From Archangium primigenium (GTDB lineage Bacteria; Myxococcota; Myxococcia; Myxococcales; Myxococcaceae), in contig NZ_JADWYI010000001.1 of assembly GCF_016904885.1 (NCBI RefSeq), positions 4,278,001-4,342,000 on the forward strand: a stretch of 64,000 nucleotides of DNA, read 5' to 3'. The number at the start of each line of letters is the position of its first letter. The first letter of the stretch is position 1. The position numbers were made by a program, and so were the translations under genes. The notes under the pieces are model-generated. The model was given only the letters and a program-made list of their open reading frames with translations. It searched no databases and was not told the origin of the DNA. Shown piece by piece: positions 53,120 through 61,803 of this stretch.

Positions 53120-55315
53120 ATGGCAACCCTGATCATCCGTCATCCCGACGGACACGAGAGCGAGCACGAGCTCGCCGGTGAGCTGAAGATCGGCCGCCAG
53201 GCGGGAACCAATGATCTGGTTCTCGCCGAGGGAGGGGTGTCGCGCCGCCACGCGCGCTTCTTCCTCGAGGGCACCACCGTGATGGTGGAGGACGTGGGCA
53301 GCGCCAACGGCACCTTCGTGGATGGCCAGCGCATCACCGGCCCCACGCCGCTCACGGCCAGGTCCCAGGTGCTCATGGGCGACTACGCCCTGAAGCTCAA
53401 GGGCCCCGCGTCGCGCGCCACCGGCGTGCGCAAGAGCGCCAAGCCCGAGGAGGGCGAGCCCCTGGGCCTGGGCACCGGCCGCTCCACGTCCGTGCGGCCC
53501 GTCTCGCCGAGCAAGCGGCCCGGCTCGGCCCTGGCCAAACGTCCGGGAGGCGCGGCGCCGCCCGCCGACGCGGCGGAAGAGGGCCTGACCCTCAAGGGCC
53601 TCACCGGTCCCTGGGCCAACAAGCGCTATCCGCTCACCAGCAAGCTCGTGGTGGGCCGCCAGCCGCCCGCCGCGGTGGTGTTCGACGACGACTCGGTCAG
53701 CCGCCGGCACGCCGAGGTCGAGGACACCCCCCAGGGCCCCATGGTGCGCGACCTGGGCAGCGCCAACGGCACCTTCCTCAATGGCGAGCCCGTGGGCAAG
53801 GAGCCCCAGCCCCTGCTGCCCGGGGACGTCATCACCTTCGGCATGGTGGAGGTGGTGCTCGAGGGCACGAGCAAGACCATGCCCACGCTCGCGGGAGGCA
53901 CCGCCGCGCTCCGGCCCGGCGAGGACATGGCGGAGGGCGCGCCCGGCGCGGGCTCGCGCAAGCGGCTGCTCATCGTGGCCGCCGCCACGGTGGGCGTGTT
54001 GCTCGTGGCCGGCGTCGCCAAGAGCCTCTCGGGCGGCGGGGGCAAGGCCCCGGCGGCCAACCCCGTGCCCAGCGCGCTGTCCCAGACGCAGCAGGTGCAG
54101 GAGTTCCTCAGCCAGTGCCGCTCCTTCTCCTCCACGGAGATGGGCGGCGAGCCGGACTGGGCCAAGGCGGAGGCGGCCTGCTCCAAGGCGTTGGATCTGG
54201 ATCCCATCAACGGCGAGGCCAACGGCCTGATGCGCCGCATCAAGACGGAGAAGGAGGCCTCGAACTTCTTCTCCCTGGGCGCCAAGGCCATGGCGCGCCT
54301 CAAGGAAGAGGAGGCGCTGGACGCCTTCCAGAAGATTCCCAAGGAGAGCGTCTACTTCCGCCGCGCCAAGCCCAAGGTCATCGAGGCGGTGCAGCTCGTG
54401 ATGAAGCGCTCCGGGGATGACTGCAAGCGCTACATCGCCGACCGCAGCTACGCCGCGGCGGTGCCCAAGTGCGAGCGCTACATGAGCTTCGCGTGCCAGA
54501 AGATGAGCCGCGAGGACCTGGAGCCGCCCCTGGGCTTCACCCTGGTCATCGACTCGCGCCGGCGCCTGGGCCGCACCGAGTGGCGGCCCAAGGACAAGAT
54601 GTACATCGAGTTCCTCACGGCCCGGCAGAAGGTGACGCCCAACGCCGAGCCCTGGCGCTGCCCCGTGTCCGACATCTTCATGGCGGATGACACCGGGCCC
54701 AACCCCAAGACGCTCGTGGAGGACACCTTCAAGCAGCGCTACCCCCACAAGTTCATGGTCGAGGCGATGCTCGACTACTGGGGCGGCCGCGGCAACGAGG
54801 CCATCACCCTCTTGCAGCGCCTGCGCAACAACTACGAGCTGTCCCAGTACCACGCGGACGCGGACAAGCTGCTCAAGGCCGTGAGCAACGTGGACCAGCT
54901 CTTCAAGGTGGGCGAGGGCTATCTGCAGAGCGAGGACGTGGAGAAGGCCGCCGAGTCCTTCAAGGAGGCGCTCGAGGTGGACAAGGCGCTCATGGACTCG
55001 CTGGCCGAGTCGCGCCCGTCCTTCTACCGGCGCAACATCCAGCAGGACATGGCCTCCAAGTCCGTCATCCGGGGCAAGTACTGGTCCGACCGGGGCAACC
55101 AGCGCCGCGCCTGCATGGTGTGGAAGCTGGGCTTTGGCTTCTACGCGGGCAACACGGACCTCAACCTGGACGTGGGCCGCTGCTCCACCCTGGCACTCCA
55201 GGCCTTCAAGGAGGCCAGCACGTGCACCGAGGTCGACAACATCATGGACCTCGCCGTTCCCGGTGACGGCGTGGCGGAAAAGATCGCCAGCTGGAAGAAG
55301 GAAAACGGCTGCTGA
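53120..55315 (+). CDS. Double-FHA, membrane-anchored TPR protein
   Basis: 731 residues. FHA1 is at ~18-90 (ELKIGRQAGTNDLVLAEGGVSRRHARFF), FHA2 at ~165-250 (LVVGRQPPAAVVFDDDSVSRRHAEVE). Then one membrane span at ~281-303 (RLLIVAAATVGVLLVAGVAKSL) and a large periplasmic helical/TPR region (ANGLMRRIKTEKEASNFFSLGAKAMARLKEEEALDAFQKI, DVEKAAESFKEALEVDKAL). It links cytoplasmic phospho-signals to a periplasmic scaffold, plausibly for the secretion machine whose ATPase ends 8 bp upstream. No kinase gene is in this cluster. Confidence 0.9.
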   Translation: MATLIIRHPDGHESEHELAGELKIGRQAGTNDLVLAEGGVSRRHARFFLEGTTVMVEDVGSANGTFVDGQRITGPTPLTARSQVLMGDYALKLKGPASRATGVRKSAKPEEGEPLGLGTGRSTSVRPVSPSKRPGSALAKRPGGAAPPADAAEEGLTLKGLTGPWANKRYPLTSKLVVGRQPPAAVVFDDDSVSRRHAEVEDTPQGPMVRDLGSANGTFLNGEPVGKEPQPLLPGDVITFGMVEVVLEGTSKTMPTLAGGTAALRPGEDMAEGAPGAGSRKRLLIVAAATVGVLLVAGVAKSLSGGGGKAPAANPVPSALSQTQQVQEFLSQCRSFSSTEMGGEPDWAKAEAACSKALDLDPINGEANGLMRRIKTEKEASNFFSLGAKAMARLKEEEALDAFQKIPKESVYFRRAKPKVIEAVQLVMKRSGDDCKRYIADRSYAAAVPKCERYMSFACQKMSREDLEPPLGFTLVIDSRRRLGRTEWRPKDKMYIEFLTARQKVTPNAEPWRCPVSDIFMADDTGPNPKTLVEDTFKQRYPHKFMVEAMLDYWGGRGNEAITLLQRLRNNYELSQYHADADKLLKAVSNVDQLFKVGEGYLQSEDVEKAAESFKEALEVDKALMDSLAESRPSFYRRNIQQDMASKSVIRGKYWSDRGNQRRACMVWKLGFGFYAGNTDLNLDVGRCSTLALQAFKEASTCTEVDNIMDLAVPGDGVAEKIASWKKENGC

Positions 55316-55371
55316 ACGGCGCGCCACGGACGGCGTGGACAGCGGGCGGGGGGCTCGGCTAAGGCCGGGCC

Positions 55372-58047
55372 ATGGTTCCCAGTCCTCCCCCCGGCGTGTC
55401 CCGCCTCGTGCTGATCGACGCCTCCAGCTTCATCTTCCGCGCCTATCACGCCATCCCCCCCCTGACGACCCGTCAGGGGGTGCCGACCAACGCCACCCTG
55501 GGCTTCACCCGCCAGGTGCTCAAGGCGCTCAAGGAGCTGGAGCCCTCCCACGTGGCGCTCGCCTTCGACAAGGAGAGCCGCGCCGAGCGCCAGAAGATCG
55601 ATCCCAACTACAAGGCCCATCGCAAGGCGATGCCCGAGGACCTGGGCCAGCAGTTCCCCTACATCCGCCAGGTGGCGGAAGGCCTGGGGCTGCCCATCCT
55701 CGAGGTGGCCGGTTGGGAGGCGGACGACGTCATCGGCACGCTCGCCCGGCGCGCCACCGCCGAGGGCTTCCACGTCCTCGTGGTCACCGGCGACAAGGAC
55801 TTCGTGCAGATCGTCGATGACCGGGTGCACCTGTACGATCCGCAGAACGAGCGCTACACCACGCCCGCCGAGGTGAAGGAGCGGCTGGGCATCGAGCCCG
55901 CGCAGATGCGCGACTACCTGGCGCTCATCGGGGACGCCGTGGACAACGTGCCCAAGGTGCCGGGCATCGGGCCCAAGAGCGCCGTGGAGCTGCTCACCCA
56001 GTTTGGCGGCGTGGACGCGCTGCTCTCCCGGCTCTCCGAGGTGAAGAAGCCCAAGATGCGCGCCGCGCTCGAGGAGCACCGCGACAGCCTGCTGCGCGCG
56101 CGCGACCTGGTGACGTTCCGCACGGATCTCACGCTGGACGTGACGCTCGAGGCCCTCCAGCGCCAGCCCCTGCACGAGGCGCCCCTGCGCCAGCTCTTCA
56201 CCGAGCTGGAGTTCACCGCGCTGCTCCGGGAGCTGCCCACCCAGGCGCCCACGCAGCTCGCCACGGAGACGCCCCTGGTCACCACCGCGGAGGCCCTCGA
56301 GGCGCTGGCCGGGCGGGTGCGCGAGGCCGGCCGGGTGACGCTGATTCCCGCGTACGAGGGGCTGCCCCTGAACGCGTCGCTCGTGGGCCTCGGGGTGTCG
56401 CTCGCCGACGGCGCGTCGCTCTATGTCCCCTTGCGCCACGAGGGCCTGGGCGTGGAGCAGGTGCGGCTGGCCGACTTCAAGCGGGCGCTCCAGGGCGTGC
56501 TGGAGGACGCGGCCGTCAAGAAGGGCGGGCATGACCTCAAGGCCCTGGCGCTCCTGCTGGCGCGCGAGGGGATGGCCCTGAGGGGCGGGGAGGATGACGT
56601 CGAGCTGCTGAGCTACCTGCTGGATGCCTCGCGGCGCGACCACTCCCTGGAGCTGCTCGCCCGGGAGCGGCTGCACGTGGAGCTGCCGCCCCCGCCCACG
56701 ACGGGGGGCCGCAAGGCGCGTCCCCTCAAGGAGTACGCCCCCGGCGAGGTGGCCGCGGCCTTCGGCGGCCGCGCGGACGTGGCGCGACAGCTCGCCCCCG
56801 GGCTCTGGGAGGAGCTCGGCCCCCTCGGGCTCGACAAGCTCGCGCACGAGCTGGAGCTGCCGCTCGTGCCGCTCTTGGCGAGCATGGAGTCGCGGGGCGT
56901 GAAGGTGGACGTGAAGACGCTGCGGCGCATCTCCGAGCAGGTGGGCGCCGACTGCGACGCCAAGGTGAAGCAGATCCACGAGCTGGCGGGCACCGAGTTC
57001 AACGTGGGCTCCAACCCGCAGCTCGCCGAGGTGCTCTACAAGAAGCTGGAATTGCCCGTGCTCAAGCGCGGCAAGACGGGCCCCTCCACGGACCAGGAGG
57101 TGCTGGAGAAGCTCGCCGAGCAGCACGCGCTGCCGCGCGCCATCATCGAGTACCGCTCGCTGTCCAAGCTCAAGAGCACCTACCTGGACACGCTGCCGGA
57201 GCTGGTGGGCCCGGACGGGCGCCTGCACACGACGTTTCACCAGGCGGCCACGGCCACGGGCCGGCTGTCCTCGTCGGACCCGAACCTGCAGAACATCCCC
57301 ATCCGCACCGAGCTGGGCCTGGAGATCCGCCGGGCCTTCATCGCCGAGGAGGGCCACCAGCTCGTCTCCGCGGACTACAGCCAGATCGAGCTGCGGCTGC
57401 TCGCGCACATCGCCGGGGACGAGGTGCTGCTGGACGCCTTCGCCCAGGACGAGGACATCCACAGCCGCACCGCGGCGGAGATCTTCGGCGTGCCGCAGGC
57501 GGAGGTGACGCGGGATCAACGCCGGGTGGCGAAGATGGTCAACTTCGGCATCGCCTACGGCCTGTCGCCCTACGGCCTGTCCACGCGGCTGAACATCCCC
57601 GAGGAGGACGCGCGCGACATCATCGAGCGCTACTTCACGCGCTACGCGGGCATCAAGCGCTACCTGGACGAGACGGTGAAGGTGGCGCGCGAGCGCGGCT
57701 ACGTGGAGACGCTCTTCGGCCGGCGCCGCCCCATGGGCGATTTGAACGCGAAGAACCGCCAGGTGGTGCAGGCCGCCGAGCGCGCCGCCATCAACATGCC
57801 CATCCAGGGCACGGCGGCGGACCTGATGAAGAAGGCCATGCTGGACGTGGAGGCGGAGCTGCGGCGCCAGGGCCTCCAGACGCGCATGCTCCTGCAGGTG
57901 CACGACGAATTGCTCTTCGAGGCGCCCGACGCCGAGGTGGAGCGGGTCAAGGAGCTGTCGCGCCGGTGCATGGGCGCGGTGATGACGCTGAAGATTCCCC
58001 TCAAGGTCGAGGTGGGCGCCGGAAAGACGTGGGCGGACGCGCACTGA
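55372..58047 (+). CDS. polA: DNA polymerase I
   Basis: 891 residues. The 5'-3' exonuclease domain (residues ~1-295) has VLIDASSFIFRAYHAIPPL, GWEADDVIGTLA, VTGDKDF and LIGDAVDNVPKVPGIGPKSA. The polymerase domain has TTFHQAATATGRLSSSDPNLQNIP, SADYSQIELRLLAH (motif A), RRVAKMVNFGIAYGLSPYGL (motif B) and LLQVHDELLFE (motif C). The middle 3'-5' exonuclease domain (~315-480) seems to have lost its metal-binding carboxylates: the positions of the DxE, D and YxxxD motifs read PAYE, LKAL and AFGGR. It therefore probably does not proofread, as in Taq and Bacillus Pol I. Role: Okazaki fragment and repair synthesis. Confidence 0.97.
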   Translation: MVPSPPPGVSRLVLIDASSFIFRAYHAIPPLTTRQGVPTNATLGFTRQVLKALKELEPSHVALAFDKESRAERQKIDPNYKAHRKAMPEDLGQQFPYIRQVAEGLGLPILEVAGWEADDVIGTLARRATAEGFHVLVVTGDKDFVQIVDDRVHLYDPQNERYTTPAEVKERLGIEPAQMRDYLALIGDAVDNVPKVPGIGPKSAVELLTQFGGVDALLSRLSEVKKPKMRAALEEHRDSLLRARDLVTFRTDLTLDVTLEALQRQPLHEAPLRQLFTELEFTALLRELPTQAPTQLATETPLVTTAEALEALAGRVREAGRVTLIPAYEGLPLNASLVGLGVSLADGASLYVPLRHEGLGVEQVRLADFKRALQGVLEDAAVKKGGHDLKALALLLAREGMALRGGEDDVELLSYLLDASRRDHSLELLARERLHVELPPPPTTGGRKARPLKEYAPGEVAAAFGGRADVARQLAPGLWEELGPLGLDKLAHELELPLVPLLASMESRGVKVDVKTLRRISEQVGADCDAKVKQIHELAGTEFNVGSNPQLAEVLYKKLELPVLKRGKTGPSTDQEVLEKLAEQHALPRAIIEYRSLSKLKSTYLDTLPELVGPDGRLHTTFHQAATATGRLSSSDPNLQNIPIRTELGLEIRRAFIAEEGHQLVSADYSQIELRLLAHIAGDEVLLDAFAQDEDIHSRTAAEIFGVPQAEVTRDQRRVAKMVNFGIAYGLSPYGLSTRLNIPEEDARDIIERYFTRYAGIKRYLDETVKVARERGYVETLFGRRRPMGDLNAKNRQVVQAAERAAINMPIQGTAADLMKKAMLDVEAELRRQGLQTRMLLQVHDELLFEAPDAEVERVKELSRRCMGAVMTLKIPLKVEVGAGKTWADAH

Positions 58048-58072
58048 ACGCACGCGCCCGCCCGGAAAAAGT

Positions 58073-58273
58073 GTCGACCCGTCCGGCCGTCAGAAGGCTC
58101 GCGGAGACCCCCATCCCCGCGGCTTTCAGCGGCCATGTCCGCGGGCGCCCCATACCCCCGTATGGGCACCCGCGCCGTTTCGCGCCTCGGGCCCAGAATG
58201 GCCCGGCAGCGCGCCCCCATCAACCGCCCCCGGATGCGTCCTGGAAGGGACGCATCACTCCGGACGGGTCGAC
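58073..58273. other. Structured convergent intergenic element with 14-bp terminal inverted repeat
   Basis: GTCGACCCGTCCGG (58073-58086) is mirrored exactly at 58260-58273. Inside are a 7-bp hairpin pair (58116-58122 with 58139-58145), a hairpin around CCCATAC/GTATGGG (58149-58166, extended by GCGGG/CCCGC at 58141-58173), CGGGCC/GGCCCG (58188-58205) and GATGCGTCC/GGACGCATC (58233-58256). It sits between convergent genes: polA stop at 58047, opposing stop at 58288. No target-site duplication is seen. It may be a mobile palindromic element or a strong bidirectional RNA structure. Confidence 0.6.
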
Positions 58274-58287
58274 CCAACCTGAAGAAG

Positions 58288-58806
58288 TCAGTGCGCGGCG
58301 GCCTGCAGCTCGCCCGTGACGGCCTGCTCGCGCACGGCCGGCGCCTTCTCGAAGCTCTGCACCACCAGGCCCGCGAAGGGCACGCGCGGCTTGGGCGCGT
58401 AGCGGTTGCTCAGGTGCTCCAGCAGGTCCGTCGAGGAGATGGCCGCCTCGTCCACCGCGTTGTTCACCACGGCCCGCTCCGAGTCGCCTCCGCCGAGCGT
58501 CTCCACCGCGTCCAGGAGGCAGCGGCGCAGGGCGGCGAACTCCTCGTTGAGGGCGCGCGTGCCGCGCTGGGGCGACAACCGGAGCACCGCCCGCGTGCGG
58601 CTCCAGGCACTGCCCTCCTTGCCCTCCAACGTGCGGCCAATCTCCCGGATGAAGGGCTCCACCAGGCTGTCCAACTGGTTGCGCGGCGGCGCGCCTTCCT
58701 TGCGGGCCTCGGCGAAGCGCGCCCGGCGCCATGCCGCCGCGAGCCGCTCGGGCTGCCCCGCGAAAACCCTCGCCACCCCTGCCCGACGCCGTGCCTGCTC
58801 CGCCAT
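58288..58806 (-). CDS. Conserved protein of unknown function
   Basis: 172 residues, soluble and mostly helical. GAGGAAGG lies just before the ATG at 58806. Segments such as QLDSLVEPFIREIGRTLEG, ALNEEFAALRRCLLDAVETLGGG and VVNNAVDEAAISSTDLLEHLSNRYAPK are well ordered. The pattern DSLVEPFIREIG...ALRRCLLDAVE...NNAVDEAAISS is loosely like the RsbRD-type N-terminal domains of stressosome and two-component proteins, but no known domain is certain. There is no output domain. It is opposite to polA across the structured element. Confidence 0.65.
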   Translation of the reverse strand: MAEQARRRAGVARVFAGQPERLAAAWRRARFAEARKEGAPPRNQLDSLVEPFIREIGRTLEGKEGSAWSRTRAVLRLSPQRGTRALNEEFAALRRCLLDAVETLGGGDSERAVVNNAVDEAAISSTDLLEHLSNRYAPKPRVPFAGLVVQSFEKAPAVREQAVTGELQAAAH

Positions 58807-58981
58807 CTCGCCTTCCTCCGCGCTTGTGCCTGGGAGTCAAGCAAGTGGCCTGCCAACGCGCGTCTTCCACCGAGTGCCGTGAATCCGCTGGGTTGGCCCG
58901 TGGCGGTGCGACTCCCACCCCCGGCAAGCTGTAGATTTTGCGCCGGGGGCGATGAACTTTGGCGGAGAGGAGCGGGAATCC

Positions 58982-60166
58982 TCAGTGCAGGGTGGGTTTG
59001 GTGGGGGTGGGTGTGCGCTCCGGGTCTTCCTCTGGCTCCGAGGTGGGAGACTCCCGCCAGTCCGTGCTTGGGGATTCGGGGGAATCGGCGGACTCCGCGT
59101 CTCCGTGGGCCTCCTGGGTGACGACGTCCGGGGGGAGGCTCAGGGTGGGGCGCTGCTGGGCGAGCTCCGCCTCGAGCTCCGCGCGCAGGGCGGCCTCCTC
59201 GGCGGCCTCGCGCGCGTCCATCTCCGCCAGGCGCCGCTCCTTGATCGTGCGCAGGCGCAGGCTGGCCGCGAGGCCCAGGGCGATGATGAGCAGCCACAAG
59301 AGCGAGGAGCTCGTCGTCAGGGGCAGCCACCCGTAGCGGGCCGAGAGCCCCTCGCGCCAGGCCTGCTCCTCCACCCACAACGAGGTGTGCAGGGCCTTGC
59401 CGAAGGCCTGCTCGAAGGGCTGACCCGTGGCCACCTCGTCCACGAGCCGGCCCATGCCCGCGGGGCCCTGGCGCGCCGCGAGCCAGCCCACGAAGGCGGC
59501 GCTCTGCGCGTAGGCGAGCTCCACGTCCGAGGGCAGATCCGGCCAGTCCTCGGCCAGGTGCTCGAAGCGGAAGACCTTCTCCTGGGCCACGGCGCTGAAG
59601 AGCGCCGCGTAGTGCGTCATGGAGAGGTTCTCGCCGGTGAGGTTCTGCGCCAGGCCCTCCTGGAACCAGCGGGGCCAGCGCGGCGCGAGCCGTCCGAGCG
59701 CCACGTGCGCCAGTTCGTGCCGCAGGGTGATCTGCCCCTCGGGGCCCGCGAGCGTCAGCGCGTCGAGCAGGACGATGCCATGGGCGGGGTAGGCGAGCGC
59801 CACGGCCCAGCCCGGGGGCTCGCCGCCGGGCAGCGCCATGCCCTCGAACTCCGCGCGCCCCACGCCCAGGCGGATCTCCGTCATGCCGGGCCAGTCGCGG
59901 CCGAGCACGTTCACGAAGGCGTCGCGCATGGACTCGATGGTGGTGGCGAGCTGGCGCGCGGCGCCCTCGGCGCGCGCGGAGTACTGGATGCGAAAGCGCG
60001 GCGTCTGCACCGAGCCCTTCACCAGGGCGGGCAGGGCGGTGGGCACCAGGGCGGGCTCGACGCCGCCATTGGCATGGCCCGCCACCTGGGGGGGCGCCAT
60101 CGCCTCCTGGGCCCCGACCGGGAAGGACCCGAAGCACAGCAGGAGCAGGAGGAGCAGATGGCGCAT
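58982..60166 (-). CDS. Membrane-anchored gluzincin metalloprotease (peptidase MA-like)
   Basis: 394 residues. The signal peptide is MRHLLLLLLLCFGSFPVGAQ. The catalytic domain (~55-300) has the zinc motif RHELAHVALG (His150, Glu151, His154) and a downstream Glu in RWFQEGLAQ, typical of the MA clan. One membrane span (SSSLLWLLIIALGLAASLRL) is followed by a cytoplasmic coiled-coil-like tail (KERRLAEMDAREAAEEAALRAELEAELAQQ) and an acidic Ser/Thr/Pro end. The active site faces the periplasm. ATG 60166 has GAGG 6 nt upstream; the start at 60220 is a shadow extension. Confidence 0.85.
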   Translation of the reverse strand: MRHLLLLLLLCFGSFPVGAQEAMAPPQVAGHANGGVEPALVPTALPALVKGSVQTPRFRIQYSARAEGAARQLATTIESMRDAFVNVLGRDWPGMTEIRLGVGRAEFEGMALPGGEPPGWAVALAYPAHGIVLLDALTLAGPEGQITLRHELAHVALGRLAPRWPRWFQEGLAQNLTGENLSMTHYAALFSAVAQEKVFRFEHLAEDWPDLPSDVELAYAQSAAFVGWLAARQGPAGMGRLVDEVATGQPFEQAFGKALHTSLWVEEQAWREGLSARYGWLPLTTSSSLLWLLIIALGLAASLRLRTIKERRLAEMDAREAAEEAALRAELEAELAQQRPTLSLPPDVVTQEAHGDAESADSPESPSTDWRESPTSEPEEDPERTPTPTKPTLH

Positions 60167-60266
60167 GGGCGGCCTCACGTGAGGCACCAGACATAGCAGC
60201 CTGGGCCCGCGCCGCGCCAAGCCTCGTGCACCCCCACCCCGCGACGCGGGGCGTCAGCGCCCCGGG

Positions 60267-60794
60267 CTACTCGGCGTTCTGCGCCTTCTTCTGGGTGAGG
60301 TACGCCACGTTGTCCTCCACGCGCGCGTAGTCCTTGTCCGCGAAGGTGCGCCCGCTGAACGTCTCCAGCAGCTTCTGGTGCGCGTCCACCACGGACTTCA
60401 CCTGCGACTCGAACTGGGTGCGCTGGCGCTTGAGCTCGTTGATGTCCTCCACCACCTGCACCAGCCGCTGGTGCGCGCCGTGGACGATCTTCTCCGCCTG
60501 ATGCTCCGCGTCCGCGAGGATGATCTCCGCCTCCTTCTTGGCGGCGACCTTCATGTCCTCGCTGATGCGCTGCGCGGTGACCATGGTCTCCTGGAGGGTG
60601 CGCTCGCGCTCCACGTGCTGCTCCAGCTTGAGCTGGGTGCGCTTGAGCTCCTCCTTGAGGCCGATGTTCTCCTTGACCACTTCCTCGAACTCGCTGGACA
60701 GCAGCTCGAGGAAGGCATCCACCTCACCCTTGGCGTAGCCCCGCAGGGCCGCCTCGAAGCGCTTCTGGCGGATGTCGAGAGGGGTGATCTTCAT
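60267..60794 (-). CDS. divIVA: DivIVA-domain protein
   Basis: 175 residues. The N-terminal membrane-binding motif MKITPLDIRQKRFEAALRGYAKGEVDAFLELL is the classic DivIVA start, with Arg and hydrophobic residues for curved membrane. A long coiled coil (EEVVKENIGLKEELKRTQLKLEQHVERERTLQETM...) follows. In other bacteria such proteins mark poles or septa and recruit partners. It lies 21 bp after proC in the same direction; this proC-divIVA pairing resembles the yggS-proC-divIVA neighbourhoods of many bacteria. Confidence 0.93.
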   Translation of the reverse strand: MKITPLDIRQKRFEAALRGYAKGEVDAFLELLSSEFEEVVKENIGLKEELKRTQLKLEQHVERERTLQETMVTAQRISEDMKVAAKKEAEIILADAEHQAEKIVHGAHQRLVQVVEDINELKRQRTQFESQVKSVVDAHQKLLETFSGRTFADKDYARVEDNVAYLTQKKAQNAE

Positions 60795-60815
60795 GCGCCC
60801 GAGTATAGGCCAGCC

Positions 60816-61643
60816 CTAGGACTTCTCCAGGAACTGCTCCCCCAACTCCCTTGCTCGCCGGGTGGCCGCCTCCACGGCGTTGATGAGCGTGGTGCGCAGC
60901 CCGCCCGCCTCCAGGGTGTGCAGCCCGGCGATCGCCGTGCCCCCGGGGCTCGTCACCTGATCCTTGAGCTGGCCGGGGTGGGCGCTCGTCTCGATGAGCA
61001 GCTGCGCGCTGCCCAGCACCGTCTGGGCGGCCAGCTTGAGCGCGGTGTAGCGCGGCAGGCCCACCTTCACGCCCGCGTCCGACAGGGCCTCGATGATGAG
61101 GAAGATGTAGGCGGGGCCGCTGCCGGACAGGCCCGTCACGGCGTCCAGCAGGTTCTCGTCCACCACGGTGGTGGTGCCCACGGACTGGAAGATGCGGCTG
61201 GCCACCGCCAGGTCCTCCTCGCTCGCGTGCTCCCCGGGCGACAGGGCACAGGCCCCCGCGCCCACGAGCGAGGGCGTGTTGGGCATGGTGCGGATGATGC
61301 GCGAGCCCCCGCCCAGCCGCCGCTCCAGGGCGGAGATGGGCACGCCCGCGGCCACCGAGACGAAGAGCTTCTCGGGCCCCGCGGCGGGCGCCACCTGCAC
61401 GAGCACCTTGTCCAGCGCCTGCGGCTTGACGGCGAGCACCACCACGTCCGCCTCGCGCACCGCGGTGAGGTTGTCCAGGGTGGTGCGCACCCCGTAGGTG
61501 CTCCGCAGCGCGTCCAGGCGCTCCGGGCGGCGGGCCGTGGCGAGGATCGACTCGGGCCGGGCGGTGCCCGCGCGCAACAGGCCCTTGATGAGCGCCTCGG
61601 CCATGTTGCCGGCGCCGAGGAAGGCGATGGTCCGTTCAAGCAT
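60816..61643 (-). CDS. proC: Pyrroline-5-carboxylate reductase
   Basis: 275 residues. The N-terminal Rossmann fold is TIAFLGAGNMAEALIKGLL. VLAVKPQALDKV and IIRTMPNTPSLVGAGACAL precede the C-terminal helical dimer domain with AVTGLSGSGPAYIFLIIEALSDAGVKVGL and QVTSPGGTAIAGLHTLE. It makes proline from pyrroline-5-carboxylate with NAD(P)H. ATG 61643 begins the Rossmann fold; the earlier start at 61682 adds 13 basic residues without support. Confidence 0.96.
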   Translation of the reverse strand: MLERTIAFLGAGNMAEALIKGLLRAGTARPESILATARRPERLDALRSTYGVRTTLDNLTAVREADVVVLAVKPQALDKVLVQVAPAAGPEKLFVSVAAGVPISALERRLGGGSRIIRTMPNTPSLVGAGACALSPGEHASEEDLAVASRIFQSVGTTTVVDENLLDAVTGLSGSGPAYIFLIIEALSDAGVKVGLPRYTALKLAAQTVLGSAQLLIETSAHPGQLKDQVTSPGGTAIAGLHTLEAGGLRTTLINAVEAATRRARELGEQFLEKS

Positions 61644-61803
61644 CCGCCGGGTTCTAGCGTGAAACCCGGAGCGCCGACACACGCCGTGGGGGCGGAGTTT
61701 TCCAGCCCCCTCGCGTGCTCATTTCTTGACAGGGGATCGGATCGTGCGACCTTGGCGCTCGCTACGACCCTGTAGCGCCTGACACGGACGAGGTGGCACA
61801 CCC

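Noticed and set aside
61726-61760. Full sigma-70 promoter before the J-domain gene
   Set aside because: TTGACA is a perfect -35, but no acceptable -10 is found 16-18 bp downstream, so only the -35 is mentioned.
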